The notes: a model not told the origin generated them from the sequence alone. Shown: positions 8,611 through 18,492, counted from the first letter of the stretch. The stretch is 49,437 bases of DNA from UBA4582 sp013204195 (GCA_963925735.1 CAWUUH010000024.1:1-49437), one strand, 5' to 3'. Translations and numbers: made by a program.

Positions 8611-8630
8611 CCCAGTTGAGCCCAGTTGAG
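8611..8630 (+). repeat. Tandem decamer, two copies
   Basis: The sequence CCCAGTTGAG occurs twice head to tail just after the DUF4397 gene stop codon. No function is apparent; it is recorded as a minor direct repeat. Confidence 0.6.
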
Positions 8631-8741
8631 CAAACCATCACGCGGTTGATCGCGAAAACATCTTCGGCGCGGCCTACTGTTAGTTTTTCTCAAGCTGGTT
8701 TATGCTGAAAAAAACGACCATCTCATACAGGAAGCGCCCCC

Positions 8742-9641
8742 ATGCCGACGGCTATTATCCCTAAAGATTGGCAAGTCACTCGGCTATCTGGCTCACTCGG
8801 CGCAGATATCCGTGGACCCAAAGTGGCTACCGCATCAACCAATGACATTGACGCCATCAAGGCACTGTTGATCGAACATCTGGTGCTATTTTTCCCCGAT
8901 CAGTCTCCTAGCAAAGCCGAGCATATTGCGTTCGGACGTCAATTTGGCGAACTCGAGGGCCACCCCAATTTAAAAGACAGTAACCATGTCGAATACCCAG
9001 AACTGTTTGAACTGGTCGCCACCCAAGGCGGCATAGCCGACGAGTGGCACACTGACATTACCTTTCAAGACAGCCCGGCACTAATGTCCATTCTGCATAT
9101 GGTAAAGTCACCGGCGGTAGGTGGCGACACCATGTGGGCCAGTCTTTACGCCGCGTATGATGAATTATCTCCCCCGATGCAAGCCCTCTGCGAGGGCCTC
9201 ACCGCACTGCACGATGCTGCCCCTCACAATCGCCCCGATCAGATGACCATTCACCCGGTCGTTCGCATTCATCCAGTCACCGGGCGTAAGGCTTTATACG
9301 TCAATGAACACTTTACCCGCCGCATCGTTGAGATGAACGCGGGCGAAAGTGCCGCGCTGCTGACTTATCTGACTCAGTGGGTCGCTCAACCACGATTTAC
9401 CGTCCGTAAGTCCTGGACTGAAGGTACCATCGCCATGTGGGATAACCGCTGCACGCAACACTTTGTCTTGAACGACTTTGTTGGCGAGCGAATCATCCAG
9501 CGAGTCACCGTCATGGGCGATAAAGTGGAAGGCGTAGCACCATCACCCTGGGCACCTTATGTGCGCACAGGCAGTTTATCGGCTACCAGCCGCCACGATC
9601 GTCAGCTCTTTATGTATTTGAAAGACCAGGCTCAAGACTAA
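8742..9641 (+). CDS. TauD/TfdA-family Fe(II)/2-oxoglutarate dioxygenase
   Basis: 299 residues. These non-heme iron enzymes hydroxylate small substrates such as taurine, sulfonates or aryloxyalkanoates with 2-oxoglutarate and O2. The iron ligands are visible as WHTDITF (HxD) near residue 103 and the distal His in CTQHFVL near 245. The 2-oxoglutarate-binding Arg lies in RIIQRVTV near 260. VNEHFTRRI is a further TauD hallmark. The start is supported by AGGAAG at 8729-8734, 7 bases before ATG. The next gene, a CoA-transferase 138 bases downstream on the same strand, may act in the same degradation route. The substrate is unknown. Confidence 0.88.
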   Translation: MPTAIIPKDWQVTRLSGSLGADIRGPKVATASTNDIDAIKALLIEHLVLFFPDQSPSKAEHIAFGRQFGELEGHPNLKDSNHVEYPELFELVATQGGIADEWHTDITFQDSPALMSILHMVKSPAVGGDTMWASLYAAYDELSPPMQALCEGLTALHDAAPHNRPDQMTIHPVVRIHPVTGRKALYVNEHFTRRIVEMNAGESAALLTYLTQWVAQPRFTVRKSWTEGTIAMWDNRCTQHFVLNDFVGERIIQRVTVMGDKVEGVAPSPWAPYVRTGSLSATSRHDRQLFMYLKDQAQD

Positions 9642-9779
9642 CCTTTTGATCTTTGTTCGACGCTATAGCTGCGCCTGAGCCTCGCCCATCAACCGCAGAT
9701 ATTCACTGGTCGATTTTGCACCATTGATGGTTAAACAAGGTACTATTGCTTCATTGAAACAATACCAAGAGGAGCTACT

Positions 9780-10988
9780 GTGGCACTACCGCTGGATGAC
9801 ATCACGATAATTGAAATTGACAACTGGATGGCCGCACCCAGCGCCGCCGCGATTTTGGCTGATATGGGTGCTACCGTAATCAAAGTCGAACCCTTGACCG
9901 GTGACCCCATGCGTAGCAATGGCAGGCCACCGAAGATAGACGGCGTGCGTGACTATGACTTCCAGTTTGATGTCGACAATCGCGGTAAACGCTCAATCTG
10001 TGTCGACCTGACCAATCCGGCGGCTATCGACATCATTCATAAACTCTGCAGCAAAGCTCAGGTATTCGTCTGTAATCTGTTAGCCCAGCGCCAGGAAAAG
10101 TTTCGGCTCGACCCGGAAACACTCCTGGCAATCAACCCCAGCCTGGTTCACGCCACACTGACCGGCTACGGCACAACTGGGCCAGATGCCTGGCGACCCG
10201 GTTACGACGTTACGGCGTTCTTTGGCCGCTCTGGTCTTTATGATGCCATGCGCGAAGGACCCCATGGTATCGTACCCATGGCACGCCCAGCCCAAGGCGA
10301 CCACACCACCGGCCTGGCCTTAGTAGGGGCCATACTCGGCGCCCTGCGTTTAGCCGAACGCACAGGCACGGGCCAGGTCGTTGAGACGTCGCTGTATGAG
10401 ACTGCCGTCTGGACCCAGGCCAGTGATTTCGCGACCACTGCCGTTGACCAAGCACCAGTGAGACAGCGTTCAAGAGAAAACATGTTGCTGCCAACCGCCA
10501 ACCGCTACCCTTGCGGCGACGATCGTTGGATCGTGTTCAATATGCCCGAGGCCTCAGGTTGGGCTAAATTATGTAAAGCCCTGGGCAAGCTGGAATGGCT
10601 CGATGATGACCGATTTATTGATGCCCGCAGCCGCTACCAGATGATGCCCGTGTTGGTCCCTGAAATTGACCGGGTTTTGGCCGCTAAGAGTCGTGATGAG
10701 TGGGGCGTGATCTTTGACGCAGCCGGGCTGATATGGGGACCCGTATTAGGACTCCATGAGGTAGCCCGTGACGAACAAGCCCACGCTATCAATCTGTTTC
10801 CACAACTCACCGACGAAGACATCGGCGATTATCGAACTGTTGGTATCCCTATGCGTTTCAAGACCGCCGACGTCGGCCCAAAAAGTCGATCACCCAAAAT
10901 CGGCGAACATACCCTGTCGGTTCTGGCTGAGTTCGGCTTCGATGATGCCGAGATATCCCAACTGCTAGCAGACAAAATCATCCGCTAA
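9780..10988 (+). CDS. Class III CoA-transferase (CaiB/BaiF family)
   Basis: 402 residues. Family III CoA-transferases move CoA between carboxylic acids through an Asp-linked acyl-enzyme. The N-terminal motif ITIIEIDNWMAAPSAAAILADMGA followed by VIKVEPLTGDPMR is diagnostic. A segment with SGLYDAM and ARPAQGDHTTGLALVGAILGAL contains the region of the catalytic Asp, followed by GTGQVVETSLYETA. The start is GTG 9780, because AGAGGAG lies 6 bases upstream. The donor and acceptor acids cannot be told. Its neighbour is a TauD-type dioxygenase. Confidence 0.9.
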   Translation: MALPLDDITIIEIDNWMAAPSAAAILADMGATVIKVEPLTGDPMRSNGRPPKIDGVRDYDFQFDVDNRGKRSICVDLTNPAAIDIIHKLCSKAQVFVCNLLAQRQEKFRLDPETLLAINPSLVHATLTGYGTTGPDAWRPGYDVTAFFGRSGLYDAMREGPHGIVPMARPAQGDHTTGLALVGAILGALRLAERTGTGQVVETSLYETAVWTQASDFATTAVDQAPVRQRSRENMLLPTANRYPCGDDRWIVFNMPEASGWAKLCKALGKLEWLDDDRFIDARSRYQMMPVLVPEIDRVLAAKSRDEWGVIFDAAGLIWGPVLGLHEVARDEQAHAINLFPQLTDEDIGDYRTVGIPMRFKTADVGPKSRSPKIGEHTLSVLAEFGFDDAEISQLLADKIIR

Positions 10989-11026
10989 AGCACGATTTTT
11001 CGTCTATCTGGTCAGCCCTCGAATGG

Positions 11027-11920
11027 TTAGCTGGCGGCCAGATGGGCGTTAAAAAATGTCAATGTACGTGCCCAGGCAAGGTCAGCGGCTGCATCGTCAT
11101 AACGCGGTGTCGTATTATTATGAAAGCCGTGATGAGCATTGGCATAGACATAAGACTCGAACTCAATTCCAGCGACTTGCAGGGCGGCCTCATACGCAGG
11201 CATTACTGCCATCAAGCGTTCGTCGCGTTCGCCATTATGCAGCTGCAGCGGTGCTTTAACGGCGTTGATCCGCGCTAAATCGGCGGGCCTACCATAAAAG
11301 GCCACCGCTGCACTCAACATCGGTAACTGGGTAGCCAAAGCATTCACCACACCACCGCCGTAACAGAACCCCACTGCGCCCACTTGGCCATCACAATCCG
11401 CTCGACCTCGTAAATACTGGTACGCAGCAACCCAATTTTCCAGCATCAAAGCGGGGTCTAATTTTCGCTGCAGTACTCGACCCTCATCATCGTTGCCTGG
11501 CCAGCCGCCAAAAGATGTCAGCGCATCAGGGGCAAATGCCATAAAACCTGCACTCGCCAGTCGTCGAGCAACATCTTCAATGTAGGGATTGCGGCCCCGA
11601 TTCTCGTGAATAACCAGCACCGCCGGCAACGGCCCCTTCACTCCGGCGGGTTTCACCAGGTAACCTTGCCAATCGTTCGGTGACGGATACACCAAATTTT
11701 CGATCTCAATCTTTACGTCTTGCGGGTCTATTTCCGCAGCGCCGGCGTATTGCGGGTTGAGCGAATCCAACATCGCAGCGGCACCTGCGGCGCTGGCAGT
11801 AACAATGCTGGCTCGACGTAAAAACTGGCGCCGGTCAATAACACCATGTACATATTGATCGAAAGCCGACAGAACTTCCGGAGGGAAATCGGCCGCTGTC
11901 TTGACAGGTTTATTGGTCAT
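11027..11920 (-). CDS. Tat-exported dienelactone-hydrolase-family protein (YghX-like)
   Basis: 297 residues. The closest match by eye is E. coli YghX and related dienelactone hydrolases. A twin-arginine signal (DRRQFLRRASIVTASAAGAAA) lies about 30 residues in, as in YghX, whose N-terminus precedes the RR motif in the same way. The catalytic Cys sits in GFCYGGG, the acid in GERDERL and the His in HHGFHN; LVIHENRGRNPYIEDVARR is strongly family-specific. ATG 11920 was preferred over the upstream ATG at 11968 because GGAG precedes it by 7 bases and it starts as YghX does. The expected location is the periplasm. The natural ester or lactone substrate is unknown. Confidence 0.87.
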   Translation of the reverse strand: MTNKPVKTAADFPPEVLSAFDQYVHGVIDRRQFLRRASIVTASAAGAAAMLDSLNPQYAGAAEIDPQDVKIEIENLVYPSPNDWQGYLVKPAGVKGPLPAVLVIHENRGRNPYIEDVARRLASAGFMAFAPDALTSFGGWPGNDDEGRVLQRKLDPALMLENWVAAYQYLRGRADCDGQVGAVGFCYGGGVVNALATQLPMLSAAVAFYGRPADLARINAVKAPLQLHNGERDERLMAVMPAYEAALQVAGIEFESYVYANAHHGFHNNTTPRYDDAAADLAWARTLTFFNAHLAAS

Positions 11921-12233
11921 TCTCGCACTCCATGTAGATCGATCTGCGTTGCAAGCATTCTGAATCAACAGACTATGTTCATCTATAGCCCGACAACTCG
12001 TTCAAGACTACCGACTTAATGACAACCAGCAGACTCGCCAGACCCTATATTCAGCCACCAAGCCTACGACACCAACTAAACATTGACACGCCTGGGTATC
12101 GGTAGCAAGCCGATTGAATTATGATATCGACGCAATGCCACTGCAGCTACTCGTCGAATTGTTACCTGCCAAAATTAGTTAGAATAGCTGCAGCCGATTT
12201 ACCAAACATTCACCACGGAAGCGTTTAGACAAA
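11921..12233. other. Divergent intergenic region
   Basis: This 313-base gap lies between the YghX-like gene and the methyltransferase gene, transcribed away from each other. A TAGAAT at 12180-12185 could be a -10 box for the plus-strand gene, but its best upstream -35 candidate (TTGTTA) is only 15 bases away. I see no RNA gene, repeat or clear operator. Confidence 0.4.
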
Positions 12234-13292
12234 ATGCTAACTTCTTTGATCAATTTTGCGGAGCAAGGGTATATACCTGACCTACTGACTCGTGCGGGCA
12301 TTCGAATGTTTGTCAAGCAAAGACGTCGCCAAATCCGCAAGCACTATCGAAAAAGTCCTGCCTTAGAGATTTTGTTAGAGAAAATGAAAGACAGCCTTTT
12401 GGCGATCAATACAACCGAAGCAAACCAACAACATTATGAAGTCGCAACCAGTTTTTTTGACCTAATACTGGGCGAGCACAAAAAATACAGCAGCGCACTG
12501 TTCGACGCCCCCACCACTGGCCTCAGCGAGGCTGAAGCCGCCATGCTGAAACTCACCTGTGAGCGGGCTCAACTTGATGGCGCAAAAACAATATTGGAAC
12601 TGGGTTGTGGCTGGGGCGCGTTAACACTCTGGATGGCAGAGCAATACCCCGACAGTAAAATCGTCTCAGTAGGCAATTCAGCATCTCAAAAAGCCTATAT
12701 CGATAGTGCCGCAGAAAAGCGCGACCTGGCGAACATTGAAGTGATTTACAGCGACATGAACGACTTTGATACTGAGCAAAAATTTGATCGCGTCGTCTCT
12801 ATCGAAATGTTTGAACATATGCGTAACCATGAATTACTGCTTGAACGTATCGCGGGCTGGCTCGCGCCCGAGGGCAAGTTATTTTTCCATATGTTCTGCC
12901 ATCAGACTTTCCCCTACTTCTTCGAGAGCGAGTCTGAATCAGACTGGATGGCGACTAATTTTTTCAGTGGCGGGATGATGCCTTCCTGGGATTTGCCGTT
13001 ACAGTTCCAGGCCCATTTAAGTCTGGAAGACCGCTGGCCTGTCAGCGGCAAACACTACGCGCAAACCTGTGTCTCCTGGCTCGCTAACTGCGATCGGTTC
13101 AAACCACAAATTCTTGAAATCTTTGTTCATTCCCCCGACCCCCGCCCACCGATCATTCAATTCAACCGCTGGCGCATGTTTTTTATGGCCTGCGAAGCCT
13201 TGTTCGCCTACAACCAGGGCGACGAATGGTTTGTCGGTCACTATCTATTCAGTAAACAGCAACCTGACCGGATAGCCACTAAAACAGCTTGA
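12234..13292 (+). CDS. Cyclopropane-fatty-acid-synthase-family SAM methyltransferase
   Basis: 352 residues. The Rossmann SAM site is ILELGCGWGALTLWMAEQYP near residue 120. The family pattern continues with NQQHYEVATSFFDLILG before it, and VVSIEMFEHMRNHELLL and FFSGGMMPSWDLPLQF after it, all characteristic of the CMAS/CFA superfamily. The wording of these motifs is nearer to the coclaurine N-methyltransferase-like branch than to classical CfaA. It may therefore methylate a small amine or a lipid; I cannot decide which. It is soluble, with a basic N-terminal segment (KQRRRQIRKHYRK) that could contact membranes. It is monocistronic and dnaE2 follows behind a LexA box. Confidence 0.85.
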   Translation: MLTSLINFAEQGYIPDLLTRAGIRMFVKQRRRQIRKHYRKSPALEILLEKMKDSLLAINTTEANQQHYEVATSFFDLILGEHKKYSSALFDAPTTGLSEAEAAMLKLTCERAQLDGAKTILELGCGWGALTLWMAEQYPDSKIVSVGNSASQKAYIDSAAEKRDLANIEVIYSDMNDFDTEQKFDRVVSIEMFEHMRNHELLLERIAGWLAPEGKLFFHMFCHQTFPYFFESESESDWMATNFFSGGMMPSWDLPLQFQAHLSLEDRWPVSGKHYAQTCVSWLANCDRFKPQILEIFVHSPDPRPPIIQFNRWRMFFMACEALFAYNQGDEWFVGHYLFSKQQPDRIATKTA

Positions 13293-13324
13293 TCTGATTT
13301 CGGCTATTGCCCAGCCAAATAAAC

Positions 13325-13340
13325 CTGTATATATTTACAG
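13325..13340 (+). promoter_or_regulatory. LexA (SOS) box upstream of dnaE2
   Basis: The 16 bases CTGTATATATTTACAG match the gammaproteobacterial LexA consensus CTGT-N8-ACAG with an A/T-only centre. The box ends 40 bases before the dnaE2 ATG. It implies that dnaE2 is induced by DNA damage independently of the distant imuAB genes. Confidence 0.88.
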
Positions 13341-13380
13341 TACAAATTTGTCAGCAAGCCACCGGACTCAACTAAACATC

Positions 13381-16300
13381 ATGTCACCATCAGGCCCTCC
13401 CCTTCCTTTAGGCCGGTTTCGCAGCCCCATAGAAAGTCCCTACGCTGAACTACACTGCATCAGTCATTACTCCTTTCTGCGTGGCGCCTCATCTCCGGAG
13501 GAGCTCGTCAAACAAGCCGCTGACTTGGGTTATCAAGCGCTGGCGATCACCGATGAGTGCTCTATGGCTGGCGTTGTCAAGGCTCATGTCGCTGCTCGTG
13601 AGTGCGGCCTAAAACTCCTTATCGGTAGCCAGTTCTACTTAACCGATGACACTCATCTGATTCTTCTGGCACCCAATCGTGCGGGCTATGGCCAGATCTG
13701 TAACTTGATCACCCTGGGCCGCAGAAGGGCCAGTAAAGGCGATTATCAATTAGACCTCAAGGATATGGAATTTGGTCTGAGTCAATGTCTTGCGATCTGG
13801 CTGCCCAATACCCGGCGTAACCGGCATGGCAGTCCTATCTATCCCGACAAGGATCGCACCCACATGACGGGTCATTGGCTTGCCCAGCATTTCAGTAAAA
13901 GACTCTGGCTCGGCGTTGAAATTTTTCCCGATGGCCAAGACATAACGGCCTACCAGCAGGCTTTTGAACTCTCCAAGGCCTTTGAGCTACCGTTGGTAGC
14001 CTGCGGCGATGTCCATATGCACCACCCTGATCGTAAAGCCTTACAAGATATTGTCTCTGCCATTCGCATCGGCCAACCTTTGCGTCTGGCTGGAAAGTTA
14101 TTGTTTGCCCATGGTGAGCGACACCTGCGATCTTTACCTTTGCTGACCAGCCTGTATCCACCAGCACTGCTGGCAGAGACTGTCCGTATTAGCGACCTGT
14201 GCGATTTCTCTCTGGATGAGTTGCGCTATGAGTACCCCCAGGAATTGGTGCCACCCAACCTGACGCCGCCACAGTATCTACGCCAACTGGTGGAGGCAGG
14301 CGCCAGCAAGCGCTGGCCACAGGGGATTAAGCCCAAGGTCTGGGCAACCATCGAAAAAGAGCTGCGACTGATTCAGGATCTACAATACGAGTATTATTTT
14401 CTGACCGTATTCGACATCGTGCAATTTGCCCGCGACGCCCAAATTCTCTGCCAGGGTCGCGGCTCTGCAGCCAATAGCGCCGTCTGTTATTGTCTCGAAA
14501 TCACCGAGGTTGACCCCGCCAAGTCTGAATTGTTATTTGAGCGATTTATCTCCAAAGAACGGGATGAGCCGCCGGACATCGATGTCGACTTCGAGCACGA
14601 ACGCCGCGAAGAAGTGATTCAATACATTTATAAAAAATACGGTCGTCATCGCGCCGCCCTCGCAGCCAGTGTGGTCACCTACCGACCAAAGAGCGCCGTC
14701 AGAGACGTTGGTAAAGCCCTCGGCATGGATCTGACCCTTGTTGAACACCTAGCCAGCTCCCTTTCCTGGTGGGATAAACAGGATGAGTTACTGGCCCGGT
14801 TCGAAGCCGCCGGCATCAATCCACGGAGCCCGATCATCAGCCAATTTATTGACCTGATCCAGCAAATACTTGGCACACCTCGCCATCTGTCGCAGCATGT
14901 CGGCGGTTTTATTATCTCCAGCGGCCCCTTGTCCCAATTGGTGCCTATTGAAAATGCAGCGATGCCTGACAGAACGATTATTCAGTGGGACAAGTATGAT
15001 CTGGAAGCCCTGGGTCTGCTAAAAGTCGATATTCTGGCTTTAGGCATGCTGACTGCGATTCGCAAAACCCTGAATTTAATTAATCAATATCGGCATACCC
15101 ATCTCGACCTGGCCAGTATCCCTACCGAGGACCCACTGACCTACCAAATGTTACAGCGGGCCGACAGCCTGGGGGTTTTTCAGGTGGAATCACGGGCTCA
15201 AATGTCCATGTTACCGCGCTTGAAGCCCGCCTGCTTCTATGACCTGGTGATTGAGGTCGCTATCGTCAGACCCGGCCCTATCCAGGGCAATATGGTTCAT
15301 CCTTACTTGAAACGGCGCAATGGTGAAGAGGCGGTTGTTTACGCTAACGAGGCGATTAAATCGGTGCTAGGACGAACCCTCGGGGTGCCTATTTTCCAGG
15401 AGCAAGTAATTAAACTGGCGGTGGTCGCGGCTGGCTTTTCTCCGGGGGAAGCCGACCAACTACGGCGCGCCATGGCGGCCTGGAAACGTAAGGGTGGGCT
15501 CGAGGTGTTCCAGCAAAAGCTCATCAATGGCATGCTAGCACGGGGCCATGATCGGGAGTTTGCCGAGCGTATCTTCGAGCAGATCAAGGGTTTCGGTGAC
15601 TATGGCTTTCCTGAATCTCATGCCGCTAGCTTCGCATTGCTGGTGTATTTTTCAGCCTGGTTGAAGTGCCATGAGCCGGCGGCATTCTATTGCGGCCTGC
15701 TCAACAGCCAACCCATGGGCTTCTATTCGCCATCGCAACTGGTGCAAGATGCACGGCGCCACAATATTGAAATACGCCCTGTTGATATCCTCTACAGTGA
15801 TTGGGAATCCACCCTAGAGCTACCTCAGTCTGAAGCAACATTTACGCCTCGCCAACCGGCCGTACGCCTGGGACTGCAACGTATAAAGGGGCTCAAGACC
15901 GAGACTATTTTTCGCATTTTGCATGCCCGCAAGCAGCAGGGCATCAAGGACCTTGATGATATTGCCAGACGTGCCCGACTAGACCGAGGCGACCTTGGCC
16001 GACTCACGGAAGGCGGCGCATTCAAGAGCCTGGCAGGACACCGCTACCAGACACATTGGCAAGCACGAGGCATATTACCAGGCACTGAACTTGATACGAC
16101 TGACGCGCCATCGATGGTCGCCGAGAGCAGCGGCGTTTACCTGGCGCCACCAGCTGAGACAGACGACCTGAGGGCCGACTACCAAAGCTTGGGCTTGACC
16201 CTTGGCCGGCACCCCATGGCCATGTTACGCGAGTCGGGCAGGCCTTTCAGCCAATGTAAGACGGGCACTGAATTAACCAGACTAGACCACGGCCAATTTG

Positions 16301-16575
16301 TTCAGGTAGCTGGCATCGTTACAGGTCGCCAACGACCTTCCTCAGCCGCGGGGGTTTTGTTCCTGACCCTTGAAGATGAAACCGACAATATCAATATCGT
16401 GGTTTGGAGCCGTATATTAGAGCAATACCGCACCGCTATTATTCAGGGACGACTGCTTAAAGTGAAGGGTATCCTGGAGCGTCAGGGGGCAATCATTCAT
16501 GTTATCGCCGGCCAGGTCGAAGACTTAAGTCATCACCTCGAACATTTTGCGCTGCAGTCTCGTGACTTCAAGTAA
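13381..16575 (+). CDS. dnaE2: Error-prone DNA polymerase III alpha subunit DnaE2 (ImuC)
   Basis: 1064 residues, usual for DnaE2. The enzyme is the catalytic translesion polymerase of the SOS mutasome. The N-terminal PHP domain reads HCISHYSFLRGASSPEELV then AITDECSMAGVV. The polymerase catalytic acids are in PPDIDVDFEHERREEV near residue 400. FQEQVIKLA and FPESHAASFALLVY follow in the fingers region. A C-terminal OB fold (FVQVAGIVTGRQRPSSAAGV) ends with the typical SRDF. ATG 13381 is preferred; an in-frame TTG at 13348 would start only 7 bases after the LexA box. No strong Shine-Dalgarno precedes either. The gene is not adjacent to imuAB as it is in most genomes. Confidence 0.95.
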   Translation: MSPSGPPLPLGRFRSPIESPYAELHCISHYSFLRGASSPEELVKQAADLGYQALAITDECSMAGVVKAHVAARECGLKLLIGSQFYLTDDTHLILLAPNRAGYGQICNLITLGRRRASKGDYQLDLKDMEFGLSQCLAIWLPNTRRNRHGSPIYPDKDRTHMTGHWLAQHFSKRLWLGVEIFPDGQDITAYQQAFELSKAFELPLVACGDVHMHHPDRKALQDIVSAIRIGQPLRLAGKLLFAHGERHLRSLPLLTSLYPPALLAETVRISDLCDFSLDELRYEYPQELVPPNLTPPQYLRQLVEAGASKRWPQGIKPKVWATIEKELRLIQDLQYEYYFLTVFDIVQFARDAQILCQGRGSAANSAVCYCLEITEVDPAKSELLFERFISKERDEPPDIDVDFEHERREEVIQYIYKKYGRHRAALAASVVTYRPKSAVRDVGKALGMDLTLVEHLASSLSWWDKQDELLARFEAAGINPRSPIISQFIDLIQQILGTPRHLSQHVGGFIISSGPLSQLVPIENAAMPDRTIIQWDKYDLEALGLLKVDILALGMLTAIRKTLNLINQYRHTHLDLASIPTEDPLTYQMLQRADSLGVFQVESRAQMSMLPRLKPACFYDLVIEVAIVRPGPIQGNMVHPYLKRRNGEEAVVYANEAIKSVLGRTLGVPIFQEQVIKLAVVAAGFSPGEADQLRRAMAAWKRKGGLEVFQQKLINGMLARGHDREFAERIFEQIKGFGDYGFPESHAASFALLVYFSAWLKCHEPAAFYCGLLNSQPMGFYSPSQLVQDARRHNIEIRPVDILYSDWESTLELPQSEATFTPRQPAVRLGLQRIKGLKTETIFRILHARKQQGIKDLDDIARRARLDRGDLGRLTEGGAFKSLAGHRYQTHWQARGILPGTELDTTDAPSMVAESSGVYLAPPAETDDLRADYQSLGLTLGRHPMAMLRESGRPFSQCKTGTELTRLDHGQFVQVAGIVTGRQRPSSAAGVLFLTLEDETDNINIVVWSRILEQYRTAIIQGRLLKVKGILERQGAIIHVIAGQVEDLSHHLEHFALQSRDFK

Positions 16576-16712
16576 CCAGAACACGGCTTTGCTCACTGAA
16601 TCATGGCCCACCAAGAACCACAAATTAGCCCCTGCTGTTGAAACAGATACCACTGGCCTCAGATCTCTGACATCTGATATCTTAATAACGGAATCAACAA
16701 CGGGCGGGTCGT

Positions 16713-18479
16713 ATGCAGGATTATCTTATTAAGTCAGGAACTATCATTGATGGCACCGGTGCTCCAGCCTACCAGGCCGACATCAGTATCAAAGATGGTC
16801 TCATCACTGCCATCGGCAGACTCGATGTTGAAGCGATACAGACACTGGATGCCACCGGCGCCATCGTCACACCCGGCTGGGTCGATATCCATACCCACTA
16901 TGATGGTCAGGTCACCTGGGACTCGGAAATGAATCCCTCTGCCAGTCATGGTGTCTCAACCATCGTAATGGGTAACTGTGGCGTAGGTTTTGCTCCCGTC
17001 GCACCCAGTGGTCACAGGGACCTGATTGAACTCATGGAAGGTGTCGAGGACATCCCTGGCACCGCCCTCTACGAAGGCATGCCCTGGGGGGCCTGGGAAA
17101 CCTACCCTGAGTATCTCGATTTTCTCGCGGGTCGCGTATACGCCTTGGACATCAGCTCCTTAGTCGCCCACGGCGCCGTTCGGAATTATGTGATGGGCGC
17201 CCGTGGCAGAGACAACGAAGCCGCCACGGAACAAGATATGGCGCAAATGCAGGCATTGGTTACCGAGGCATTGAACGCTGGCGCCGTAGGCTTTTCTACC
17301 TCTCGAATTCTCGGTCATCGATCTACCCGTGGCGAACCTGTGCCCGGCACATTTGCTAATGACGCTGAAATTCTGGCTATCGCGGCCGGCGCACTGAAAC
17401 GCGCCGGCAAAGGCGTCTTCCAAATTATTCCTTCCAGTACTTTGGGCAGCGGTGCCGCCAACGGCGGCGAACCCAACAGCCTGGATGCAGAAGTCGCACT
17501 GATTCAGCAAGTCAGCGAAGTCAGCGGCAGACCCACCACATTCACCCTGTTTCAGGTTGATGAATGGACGCATAAATGGCGCGAAGTGATTGATACAATT
17601 AAAGCCGGTAACATGAAAGCAGGTGATTCCGCAGGCAAGGTCTACCCCCAAGTTGGCAGTCGGCCCACGGGGATCGTCCTCGGATTGAAGACTTATCACA
17701 GCTTCATGCGCAAGCCGACTTATCTAAAGCTGAAACACCTACCCTTTGAAGAATTGCTGGCCGCCATGCGCACAACTGAGATCAAGGCGGCGCTACTCAC
17801 CGAGACCAGTGTTCCGCACGAGTTCCCCGGCACCATGGAGAATGGCATTGCCCAGGCCGAACTGAACTTTGACCAGACCTACGTGCTTGACCAGACCATG
17901 GACTACGAGCCAACTCAGGCACAATCTTTTGCGGCGCTCGCCGCAGCGAAACAACAAAACAGTTGGGAGTTCTTTTACGATTACCTGGTGGCGGCAGATG
18001 GTTGCCAAAATGCGGTAATGTTCTTTACCAACTATAGCGATCATAACCTCGACGCGGTCCATGACATGCTCATGGATGCAACCACCGTCACCGGCTTGAG
18101 TGATGCTGGCGCCCATGTCAGCTTGATTTTCGACGCGGTGGCACCGACCTATCAGCTAACCTATTGGGGTCGCGATCGAACCCGGGGGCCCATTTTGCCG
18201 CTACCTCACTTGATCCATCGCCAAACGCTGAAAAATGCCCAACTATTTGGTTTTCACGACCGCGGCAGTCTCGAAATTGGTAAGCGTGCCGACATCAACG
18301 TCATTGATTTCGACAATCTGAAACTGGGCAACATGCAACTGCACCATGACTTACCCGCTGGCGGCGCCCGCTTCCTGCAAGGCGCGTCAGGCTATATTGC
18401 AACCCTGGTGAACGGCGTCCAAACTCGCAGCCATGATCAAGACACCGGTGCCAGACCCGGCCGCCTGCTACGCTCCTAG
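16713..18479 (+). CDS. N-acyl-D-amino-acid deacylase-type amidohydrolase
   Basis: 588 residues. The amidohydrolase-superfamily start (GTIIDGTGAPAYQADISIKDG) leads into the metal motif DIHTHYDGQ near residue 60. The D-aminoacylase-type Cys segment GNCGVGFAP follows near 90, and LSDAGAHVSLIFD near 465. The last carries the catalytic Asp. The C-terminal beta domain is GSLEIGKRADINVIDFDNL. Enzymes of this group hydrolyse N-acyl-D-amino acids or related amides with one or two zinc ions. At about 590 residues it is longer than classical D-aminoacylases (about 480), so the substrate may differ. It is convergent with the P-type ATPase gene, 13 bases away. Confidence 0.82.
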   Translation: MQDYLIKSGTIIDGTGAPAYQADISIKDGLITAIGRLDVEAIQTLDATGAIVTPGWVDIHTHYDGQVTWDSEMNPSASHGVSTIVMGNCGVGFAPVAPSGHRDLIELMEGVEDIPGTALYEGMPWGAWETYPEYLDFLAGRVYALDISSLVAHGAVRNYVMGARGRDNEAATEQDMAQMQALVTEALNAGAVGFSTSRILGHRSTRGEPVPGTFANDAEILAIAAGALKRAGKGVFQIIPSSTLGSGAANGGEPNSLDAEVALIQQVSEVSGRPTTFTLFQVDEWTHKWREVIDTIKAGNMKAGDSAGKVYPQVGSRPTGIVLGLKTYHSFMRKPTYLKLKHLPFEELLAAMRTTEIKAALLTETSVPHEFPGTMENGIAQAELNFDQTYVLDQTMDYEPTQAQSFAALAAAKQQNSWEFFYDYLVAADGCQNAVMFFTNYSDHNLDAVHDMLMDATTVTGLSDAGAHVSLIFDAVAPTYQLTYWGRDRTRGPILPLPHLIHRQTLKNAQLFGFHDRGSLEIGKRADINVIDFDNLKLGNMQLHHDLPAGGARFLQGASGYIATLVNGVQTRSHDQDTGARPGRLLRS

Positions 18480-18492
18480 CCAGACGAGAGGT

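Noticed and set aside
8641..8660. CGCG-GTTGAT-CGCG hairpin after the DUF4397 gene
   Set aside because: Four base pairs and followed by A, not T; too weak to call a terminator.
17160..17699. 179-residue minus-strand ORF opposite the amidohydrolase
   Set aside because: Fully antisense to a conserved enzyme and low-complexity in composition; no homology visible.
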